Shown piece after piece: positions 1 through 6,314 of a stretch of 8,793 nucleotides of DNA. The notes under the pieces are model-generated. The model was given only the letters and a program-made list of their open reading frames with translations, had not been told where the DNA came from and made no database searches. The DNA comes from Acidobacteriota bacterium (GTDB lineage: Bacteria; Acidobacteriota; Terriglobia; Terriglobales; Acidobacteriaceae), in assembly GCA_003225595.1 (NCBI GenBank), contig QIAR01000327.1, positions 1 to 8,793 of the forward strand, read 5' to 3'. Position 1 is the first letter of the stretch. The number at the start of each line of letters is the position of its first letter. The position numbers were made by a program, and so were the translations under genes.

Positions 1-47
1 AGACGGAAGTAGTAGAACAATGCTTCCGAACGAGCGTGTTGCCCCAT
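1..47 (-). CDS. IS1182-like transposase, N-terminal fragment (runs off the left edge)
   Basis: Read on the minus strand, an ATG at 47-45 opens a frame reading MGQHARSEALFYYFR that leaves the window still open. The pattern of a short polar start, then SEALFYYFRL, is how I recall many acidobacterial IS1182-family (DDE) transposases beginning, just before the 'xxHLLRxID' segment, which would lie outside the window. The product would catalyse transposition of its own element. An in-frame upstream ATG at 89-87 would add 14 residues (MSFWISIVGGLLII). A GGAGG lies 13 nt before the inner ATG, rather far for a strong ribosome site, so the exact start is unsure. Only 15 codons are visible, so the family call rests on one short motif. 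Confidence 0.5.
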   Translation of the reverse strand, partial: MGQHARSEALFYYFR

Positions 48-163
48 TATGATTAGCAGGCCTCCGACAATGGAAATCCAGAAAGACATGTGCAGGAACT
101 CTTCCTTGTAACATGCTCAAGCCATATCTCTGCCTGTTAATCACAGTGACTTTTTCAACACCC
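1..163 (-). mobile_element. Probable end of an IS1182-like insertion sequence
   Basis: The transposase start at the left edge implies that one end of an insertion sequence lies in the following leader. On the minus strand, positions 163-148 read GGGTGTTGAAAAAGTC, resembling the TGTTGAAAAAGTC-type termini common among such elements. This sits about 115 bp upstream of the transposase start, a plausible place for the terminal inverted repeat. The other end and any target duplication are outside the window, so the boundary at 163 is an estimate. Confidence 0.35.
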
Positions 164-326
164 ACAACTCATCGCACAAATAGCAGACGCTGGCTTTACC
201 GCGCCAACAACGAAGCGCCCGGCGGAACACCTGGACGATTCTTTAGACCGTGCATAACCTGGGGATTAGGGGTATCATGCCGTTCTGCTGATCCTCGGGC
301 CTGATCGAATCTCGTGGGGTGGTTCG

Positions 327-3300
327 ATGAGATTGCGGCCTATATTACTTCTCGGTGTTCTTCTCCTCGCCGCTTCCCCTGCAAATAGGCTGACTGCCCA
401 AACAACGGCCTCTGGCGGATTGGCTGGCGTCGTGACCGATCCGACTAATGCGGTCGTGCCGGATGCGGATGTTCAGATCAGGGACAACGCCAAGGGGACT
501 ACCCAAACAACCAAGACTGATCGAGAAGGAGTGTACCGGTTCTTCTTTCTCGCGCCCGGAAGATACACATTGACTGTGACGCATAGCGGCTTCCGAGAAG
601 AGAAGCGAGCGGTGAATGTGCTGCTGGGACCCCCGGTTTCAGTGAACATAGCTCTCGCAATTGCGGAAGCAAGTACCAAGATAACCGTGAGGGACGAGGC
701 CCCGCTGATCCAGGCGGAAAATGGGGATGTCTCCGCGACCATGAATCAGGAGCAAATTTCCGAAGTCCCGAATCCAGGTAACGATCTCACGTACGTGGCG
801 CAAACCGCACCGGGAGTAGTGATGAACACCGACAGCCAGAGCACGGGCGGCATCCAGAACGGCGCCCCCAATTTCTCAATTCTAGGGATGTCCGGCTCCT
901 CCTACCACTACACGATGGATGGAATGAGCATCACGGAAAACTCTGAAAACTTCATCATGGGCGGTTCCCTCGCGCTTGTCTTAGGTCAGAACCAGATTCA
1001 AGAAGCGACAGTTGTCAGCACGGGATACTCCGGTCAGTTCGGCGGCGCTGCGGGCGGAAATATCAATTACATCACCAAGTCGGGAAGCAACGAGTTTCAC
1101 GGGAACGCGCAATACCATTGGAATGGCCGGGTGTTGAATGCGAACGATTGGTTCAACAAGGCATTCGGCAATCCGCGGCCCTTCTCTATCGCCAATCAGT
1201 GGGCCGGTTCATTGGGTGGGCCCATCAGTAAGAACAAGCTATTTTTCTTCTTCGATACTGAAGGTCTGCGGCTGCTCATTCCCCAGATTTTTCCTGTGAC
1301 AATCCCGAGCCCTGAATTCGAAGTTGCGACCATCGCCAACATTGACTCGCGATTCGGCCCAACTTCTGCTTCGGACGCCTTCTACAAGAGGATCTTTAAT
1401 CTCTACAACGCCACGCCCGGAGCAAGCGGAGCTATTCCTGGTGGCTTTAGTGACCTCGGCTGTGCCGGGTTCTCAGGTCCAAACGGGCTTGGTACTAAGG
1501 TTCCTTGCGCCCTTCATTTCTTCAAGACTCGAGGCCGCCCCAGTCAGGACTCGCTCACATCTGGCCGCGTGGATTGGAACGTGAGCCAGAATGATCGAGC
1601 CTTTTTCCGAATACAAGGGGAGGAAGGACTTGGGGCATTTGTTACCGATGCAATCAGTTCACTTTTCGATGCCGACTACAAGGTGTCTTTGTGGGAAGGG
1701 CAACTCATAGAAACGCATACATTTGGTTCATCGGCGGCGAGCCAATTCCTGGTCGCGGGGTCCGACTATCACTTTGTTTGGAAGGTGAAGAATCCTTCGC
1801 AGGCTTTATCCGCATTCCCTACGACGTTGAATTTTAACGTGCCGGGCACGTTTACGGGCCTAGGAGGACTGGACTGGATAGGCTCTTCTGGTTGCAACTG
1901 CACTCAGTATCAAGTTTCGGAAGATGTGGCGAAGATTTGGGGTAGTCAGAAGTTGGAATTTGGCGCGAACTTTGCTCGAAAATATTGGGAAATACCACCC
2001 AACACAGTGAACGCGATTGGACAACTGAGTCCCCAAACGCTCGAAGCTTTTTATCAGGGAGGTCTCGATCCAGCAACGCCGTCGATTGATTTTACTTCGC
2101 TGACACAATCCTTCACTTCGCAGCCTACCATCCGGGTCTCATTCTTCACCCTTGAAGCTTACGGCCAGGACGAGTGGCATGCACGGCCTAATGTAACTAT
2201 TACGCTCGCGCTTCGCGCGGAACATCATTCGAATCCTTTATGTGGGAGCCGCTGTTTCACGCGGCCTACCGGCCCGTTCGAATCCATCAGCCACGACCCC
2301 GATCAGCCGTATAACCATGCGATCCTCACCAACCAGGACCACGCGCTTCAAAGTGTAGATAGCATTCTGTGGTCGCCGCGATTCAGTTTTGCGTGGCAAC
2401 CCTTTGGCGTTTCTCACAACAGTGTGATTCGAGGAGGTGTCGGCTTCTTCTATGATCCTTTGCGAGAGGGCATTACAGAATCATTTTACATCAACGCCCC
2501 GATTTACAACGTGTACACGGCGTTCGCAGATAATCTCACGCCCAAAGAAACTACCAGTTTGTTTAAGGACACTGCCGCCTCCAACGCGACCTTCGTCAAT
2601 GGCTTTGCCAATGGCCAGACCCTCGCTCAAATCCAAGCCCTGGATCCCAGTTTTTCTCCGCCTGCACTCAACGACGCGGAAAGCAAGATGCACCCGCCGC
2701 AATATCAGAAGTGGAGCCTCGAATGGCAGCAGGCTTTTGGCAGCGGCACATCGGTCAGCATCGGTTATTTCGGGCATCACGGAATCCACGAGATGGTGGT
2801 GAATCCGAGCGCAAATGCCTTTGGCTTCGGCTCACTGCCTCCTAGCCCGTGCGCCAGCCCGCCTGTTCCCCCGTGCAGCGATTCGCGTTTCAGCAAGGTT
2901 ACGCAGTACGGCACTAACGCGGTATCTAACTACAACGGCGTGGCAGTTTCATTCCGACATCAATTCACTCGTCTTGGTAACGGCCTCATTCAGGTCAACT
3001 ACACTTACGGACACGCGTTCGATGAAGTCTCTAACGGCGGTCTTTTCAGCTTCACGTCCGGCAGTTCGATATATCCGCAGGACCCGAACAATCTCCGTGG
3101 CGCATACGGACCGGCTGAGTACGACGTGCGCCACTCCTTCAACGCGAATTATGTGTGGGAGATCCCGGTGAAGAGAGCCTTGCACGGCCACGGCTCGGAC
3201 TACCTGGTAAAGGGCTGGCAGGTCTCCGGGACGATTTTTGCCCGCACCGGATTCCCCTATGCTGTGTTCGACAACGTCGAATCAGGCAATCTCCAGCAGA

Positions 3301-3836
3301 ACAACTATTTTGGACAGATCTATTCGGTTCCCGTCGGCCCTCTCCGAGCAGGAGCTTCCTGCGGTGAGGGAGCTGCCTTTACTCTGCTTCTCCATCCTTG
3401 CCAGCCGCCCCAGGTTCTTGTGTTGGCTGACGGTACAACTGTGCCCAGTCCAAGCGCGCAATTCGTGCGGGCGGGTTGCGAGACAGGATTCAACAGAGGC
3501 GACTTGCCGGGTCCATCAGGTCCGTGTGGCGGTCCCATGGTGTCCTTCGTCCAGGGGAGAAACCGCTTTCGTGGGCCGGGCTATTTCAACACCGACCTCA
3601 GCATCATGAAGAACACGAAAGTCCCTGGCTGGGAAAATGCCACGCTGGGAATTGGTTTTCAGTTCTTCAACCTATTCAACCATCCTAATTTTGGCTTCCC
3701 GGACAACTGGAGTTCGGATGCGCCCTTCGGGCAAATCTTTTATCTGGAACAGTCACCTACCAGCATTCTGGGTTCAGGCCTTGGAGGAGATGCAGCTCCC
3801 AGGATGATTCAGTTGAAGGCGCAGCTTCGATTTTGA
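327..3836 (+). CDS. TonB-dependent receptor, Oar-like, with carboxypeptidase-regulatory-like N-terminal domain
   Basis: This outer-membrane beta-barrel transporter has 1169 residues, the usual size of the acidobacterial Oar-like group. Residues 1-25 are a signal peptide (basic start, leucine-rich core, cleavage near LTA-Q). Residues ~30-112 form a carboxypeptidase-regulatory-like beta-sandwich (GLAGVVTDPTNAVVPDADV, then DREGVYRF and PGRYTLTV). Residues ~130-250 look like the plug domain (YTMDGMSITE, then GYSGQFGGAAGGNINYITKSG), followed by barrel strands to the end. The last residue is Phe (QLKAQLRF), as expected for BAM-dependent barrel insertion. No TonB box is evident. Twelve cysteines fall in six close pairs, probably in extracellular loops. 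The substrate cannot be told; members are often linked to large or oligomeric nutrients, but that is family knowledge. The start at 327 fits the signal peptide and has a weak GGGGTGG four bases upstream. Confidence 0.93.
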   Translation: MRLRPILLLGVLLLAASPANRLTAQTTASGGLAGVVTDPTNAVVPDADVQIRDNAKGTTQTTKTDREGVYRFFFLAPGRYTLTVTHSGFREEKRAVNVLLGPPVSVNIALAIAEASTKITVRDEAPLIQAENGDVSATMNQEQISEVPNPGNDLTYVAQTAPGVVMNTDSQSTGGIQNGAPNFSILGMSGSSYHYTMDGMSITENSENFIMGGSLALVLGQNQIQEATVVSTGYSGQFGGAAGGNINYITKSGSNEFHGNAQYHWNGRVLNANDWFNKAFGNPRPFSIANQWAGSLGGPISKNKLFFFFDTEGLRLLIPQIFPVTIPSPEFEVATIANIDSRFGPTSASDAFYKRIFNLYNATPGASGAIPGGFSDLGCAGFSGPNGLGTKVPCALHFFKTRGRPSQDSLTSGRVDWNVSQNDRAFFRIQGEEGLGAFVTDAISSLFDADYKVSLWEGQLIETHTFGSSAASQFLVAGSDYHFVWKVKNPSQALSAFPTTLNFNVPGTFTGLGGLDWIGSSGCNCTQYQVSEDVAKIWGSQKLEFGANFARKYWEIPPNTVNAIGQLSPQTLEAFYQGGLDPATPSIDFTSLTQSFTSQPTIRVSFFTLEAYGQDEWHARPNVTITLALRAEHHSNPLCGSRCFTRPTGPFESISHDPDQPYNHAILTNQDHALQSVDSILWSPRFSFAWQPFGVSHNSVIRGGVGFFYDPLREGITESFYINAPIYNVYTAFADNLTPKETTSLFKDTAASNATFVNGFANGQTLAQIQALDPSFSPPALNDAESKMHPPQYQKWSLEWQQAFGSGTSVSIGYFGHHGIHEMVVNPSANAFGFGSLPPSPCASPPVPPCSDSRFSKVTQYGTNAVSNYNGVAVSFRHQFTRLGNGLIQVNYTYGHAFDEVSNGGLFSFTSGSSIYPQDPNNLRGAYGPAEYDVRHSFNANYVWEIPVKRALHGHGSDYLVKGWQVSGTIFARTGFPYAVFDNVESGNLQQNNYFGQIYSVPVGPLRAGASCGEGAAFTLLLHPCQPPQVLVLADGTTVPSPSAQFVRAGCETGFNRGDLPGPSGPCGGPMVSFVQGRNRFRGPGYFNTDLSIMKNTKVPGWENATLGIGFQFFNLFNHPNFGFPDNWSSDAPFGQIFYLEQSPTSILGSGLGGDAAPRMIQLKAQLRF

Positions 3837-3884
3837 TTACTGGAGCGGGAGTAGCGCCGACTTCGTTTCAGTCGAAGAGAAGAT

Positions 3885-4530
3885 TCAGAAACTTTCCATC
3901 ATCCAGGCGTTGTTGCTATTGCTAGTGCTTGAGCTCGCGATTGCGAGATGACGGCCGTCCGGCGATGGCCTTGCCCAAATCCCCCCGCGGACGGGGTTCT
4001 CCCATAGCACGTGCGCTTTGCCGTGTAGGTCCAGTTGCAAAAGCGTTAGTCCGCGCTTCCTGTGATCGGCAACATAGAATCCCTTGCCATCCCTGCCCAA
4101 TGGAATTCCCCAGCATTATTAAATTTCGCTTGGATCACCTGTTCCGGCTGCCCCCGCAGGGAGAGAATGTGGATGGGACCTTCAGGGTTTCCGCTTACAG
4201 CCAGACGTTTACCCTCAGGAGAAACGTCGAAATTCGAATATTCCACCTTCGGATCGAGGTCAAATCGGACCAGCTCCTGGCCTCTACCTTTGAGGGCATC
4301 TATGGAAAGTCAGGGTGCTTGCGGTCCTCGGTTCTCTCACCCAACACGCACAGGCTAGATGGAGGTCTGCCGCAGAAAATTCCAGCCTCCAAGGTCGTGG
4401 TCACCAATTCCGGCGATCCCCCGGGCGAGGGGGATGCGCATGAGCAGTAACGTCACATCATGGGTAGCAGAGATGGCCTGCGCGTTGATAACGCTGAACT
4501 TCGGTCGCGCGGAATTGTACATCACTCCGC
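3885..4530 (-). pseudogene. Decayed C-terminal beta-propeller (WD40/PD40, TolB-like) of a serine/threonine-kinase-type protein
   Basis: No single frame is long, but joining minus-strand segments across three frameshifts rebuilds a familiar acidobacterial propeller end. The segments are: VTLLLMRIPLA (to ~4424); GGSPELV...EAGIFCGRPPSSLCVLGERTEDRKH (4424-4315); DALKGRGQELVRFDLDP...VSPEGKRLAVSG...IHILSLRGQPEQV...GEFHWA (4300 to ~4100); and RDGKGFYVADHRK...LDLHGKAHVLWE...PSPDGRHLAIASS...WMMESF, ending at a stop at 3885-3887. Frame breaks fall near 4420, between 4315 and 4300, and near 4095. The intact relatives I recall carry this propeller behind a protein-kinase or winged-helix domain, sensing or scaffolding at the membrane. 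No kinase domain is present here. Sequence from ~4460 to 4530 (MYNSARPKFSVINAQAIS) may be part of it but is less certain. The gene converges on the receptor, with its stop 48 bp from the receptor's stop. Confidence 0.8.
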
Positions 4531-4717
4531 CCGTCTTTTGAGCCTCACCTGGCATCGGTCGGCCAAGAAAACTACTGCTCGTGATCGATTTTCGCTCTGG
4601 TTTTCGCATGTGTAAGTAGAAGGACGGCGGGGATAGCTCGAACTCCCAAGGCGCCTCGGCCATCCACAATTGACGTACCAGTGTTCCCCGACCCAGACAG
4701 CAAAGCGACAACGAGAC
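4531..4717. other. Upstream region of the HAF gene, no gene recognised
   Basis: Between the recognisable pseudogene and the HAF ribosome site, the minus strand stays open in the frame of the first pseudogene segment, but its translation (for example ELSPPSFYLHMRKPERKS) matches nothing I recognise. It may be further eroded pseudogene. A promoter for the HAF gene is expected here. A TTGACG lies at 4670-4675, but no good -10 element sits 16-18 bp after it, so I do not call a promoter. Confidence 0.4.
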
Positions 4718-4724
4718 AAGGAGG
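4718..4724 (+). promoter_or_regulatory. Strong Shine-Dalgarno sequence for the HAF protein
   Basis: A perfect AAGGAGG ends six bases before GTG at 4731. It fixes the start at this GTG, which is followed directly by a lysine-rich signal-peptide beginning (MKKD), and indicates efficient translation despite the non-ATG start. Confidence 0.85.
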
Positions 4725-4730
4725 GAAATC

Positions 4731-6164
4731 GTGAAAAAGGATATATCCGCGTACATCACAGCGATAACTCTAATCACCTTGGCAATCCCAGCACATTTGT
4801 TGGCTCAGCAGCCGCGTTACAAGCTGATTGACGTGGGAACGTTCGGTGGGCCGCAGAGCTATCTCAACGACGGAAATGACGGCAACAATTCGGCCACAGC
4901 CTTAAACAATCGCGGGACGCTCGGTGGTTGGGCGGACACGCCGACACCCGATCCTTTCCCGGCATTCTGTTTTGATGACGACTGCTTTGTCTCTCATGCA
5001 TTCCAGTGGCACGCCGGTGTTAGGACCGATTTGGGTGCGCTCACTGATGGCGTAAGCAGTCAAGCCAACTGGATCAGCGCAAGCGGTCTGATCGCCGGGG
5101 TATCGGAGAACGGCGAAATTGATCCATTGATTCCGGGCTTGCCAGAGCTTCGCGCTGTGCTTTGGCGAAACGGCGGAATCACCGAGTTAGGAACATTGCC
5201 GAACGGTGGATACGAAAGCTTTGCGGCTGCGGTCAACAGCCGAGGTCAAGTCGTAGGAAACGCCCTGAATACGGTACCGGATGAGTTTTCCATGGCCGCC
5301 CCGGGCTTTGTTACCACCCAAACACGCGCATTTCTCTGGCAAAACGGCACGATGCAAGATTTGGGGACTCTGGGTACTGGTACTGACGCAATGGCGCAAT
5401 TTATCAACGAGCGAGGGCAGGTTGTTGGATGGTCCTACACCAGCTCGGCTCCGAACACCTCCTGCCCGTTCTTTCTACCCTTGGCACTGGGTTCTTTCAT
5501 TTGGGACGAGCAGAGCGGAATGAGAGATCTCGGCACGCTGGGGGGCACCTGCGCAATAGCCACTGGCCTCAACGATCAGGGTATAGTTATCGGCGACAAT
5601 GTCAGTGACGACGAAATCGAGCGGGGGTTTTTGTGGGACAACGGTTCAATTAGAGACCTGGGCGGCACGATTGGCGGCAACCAGACAGGAGCCGAAGCAG
5701 TCAACCAGTCTGGACAAGTCGCAGGGTTTGCAACCCTTGATGGAGAGCTCTTTTACCACGCTACCCTCTGGAGACGCGTGGGCGAGATCACTGACCTGGG
5801 GACGGTAGATCAGGATCCCTGCAGCTTTGCCTCGTCGATTAATTCGAAAGCTCAGATCGTCGGCGCGTCCCTTCCTGGCTGCACCTTCGACAACAACACC
5901 CGCGCTTTTCTTTGGGAGGATGGCTCGATCTTCGACCTGAACACGCTGGTTCCGTCCGGTGCCTCTCTTCATCTTCAATGGGCGCATTACATCAACGATC
6001 GTGGCGAGATTGCCGGCTCTGGTTTGGACCCTGACCGGAACGTGCATGATTTCCTGCTGGTCCCGGGCAGTGCCAACGGCCCGTCGGACTGTCACGAAGA
6101 ATTCTCAGGTGCTACCGCGAGTCCCGGCGAATCCAACAATCGCCGTGCAAAGGCCTGCGAGTAA
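4731..6164 (+). CDS. Secreted HAF-repeat protein
   Basis: The protein has 477 residues, starting at GTG. Residues 1-25 are a signal peptide (MKKD, hydrophobic core, cleavage at LLA-QQ). The rest is made of HAF-type extracellular repeats (TIGR02913-like), each with an alternating pattern: D/E-LGTLGG, then a-INxRGQVVG, then AFLWxNG. The 'LG(T)L' elements begin near residues 100, 152, 210, 266, 309, 355 and 402, with a first divergent one (LIDVGTFGG) near 33, so spacing is 43-58 residues. The usual inference is an all-beta propeller-like fold outside the cytoplasm; no enzymatic motif is visible and the function is unknown. The last ~30 residues (from SANGPSDCHEE) are polar with no membrane segment, sortase motif or recognised sorting domain. 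The gene lies 150 bp before a co-directional secreted repeat protein whose leader is closely similar. Confidence 0.92.
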   Translation: MKKDISAYITAITLITLAIPAHLLAQQPRYKLIDVGTFGGPQSYLNDGNDGNNSATALNNRGTLGGWADTPTPDPFPAFCFDDDCFVSHAFQWHAGVRTDLGALTDGVSSQANWISASGLIAGVSENGEIDPLIPGLPELRAVLWRNGGITELGTLPNGGYESFAAAVNSRGQVVGNALNTVPDEFSMAAPGFVTTQTRAFLWQNGTMQDLGTLGTGTDAMAQFINERGQVVGWSYTSSAPNTSCPFFLPLALGSFIWDEQSGMRDLGTLGGTCAIATGLNDQGIVIGDNVSDDEIERGFLWDNGSIRDLGGTIGGNQTGAEAVNQSGQVAGFATLDGELFYHATLWRRVGEITDLGTVDQDPCSFASSINSKAQIVGASLPGCTFDNNTRAFLWEDGSIFDLNTLVPSGASLHLQWAHYINDRGEIAGSGLDPDRNVHDFLLVPGSANGPSDCHEEFSGATASPGESNNRRAKACE

Positions 6165-6305
6165 TCAAAACCGTTCAATCCGCCAAATGCTTCATCGACG
6201 ACTGGGCCCTCTAAATCGCTTCCCAGGCTTCGCGATGCCAAAGAACTAGGTCGGATGAAGTAACGAGGACGAGTGCTGCCGCGTTTTCCGCGGCCATTGC
6301 CCAAC
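6165..6305 (+). other. Spacer between the HAF and GloVer genes
   Basis: No gene is recognisable in this 141-bp gap. It contains one short hairpin, GCCGCG at 6278-6283 and CGCGGC at 6289-6294 around a TTTTC loop, 11 bp before the next ribosome site. There is no T-tract after the stem, so it is not a convincing terminator. The gap is long for tight translational coupling but permits cotranscription. Confidence 0.4.
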
Positions 6306-6310
6306 GGAGG
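6306..6310 (+). promoter_or_regulatory. Shine-Dalgarno site deciding the GloVer protein start
   Basis: GGAGG ends four bases before ATG at 6315. An in-frame upstream start at 6273 would put 14 proline-rich residues (MLPRFPRPLPNGGN) before the signal peptide, and the site itself would be translated. The start at 6315 (MKSRILMCITAMALF) gives a normal signal peptide and is preferred. Confidence 0.85.
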
Positions 6311-6314
6311 CAAC

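Noticed and set aside
113..304. Short plus-strand ORF of 63 codons in the receptor leader.
   Set aside because: It starts within the probable IS end, has no ribosome site, resembles nothing known and lacks a domain-like composition.
3858..3874. Inverted repeat CGACT/AGTCG after the receptor stop, considered as a terminator.
   Set aside because: The stem is only 5 bp, the loop 7 nt, and no T-tract follows on either strand, so it may be chance.
3929..4450. Plus-strand ORF of 173 codons downstream of the receptor.
   Set aside because: It is the antisense of the frameshifted propeller pseudogene. The minus strand carries clear family motifs, while the plus translation is unrecognisable and has no ribosome site.
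4670..4692. TTGACG considered as the -35 box of a HAF promoter.
   Set aside because: No sequence close to TATAAT lies 16-18 bp downstream.
4355..4777. Minus-strand ORF of 140 codons overlapping the HAF gene start.
   Set aside because: Only its stretch VTLLLMRIPLA belongs to the pseudogene. The rest is not recognisable, and its start overlaps the antisense of the HAF signal peptide.
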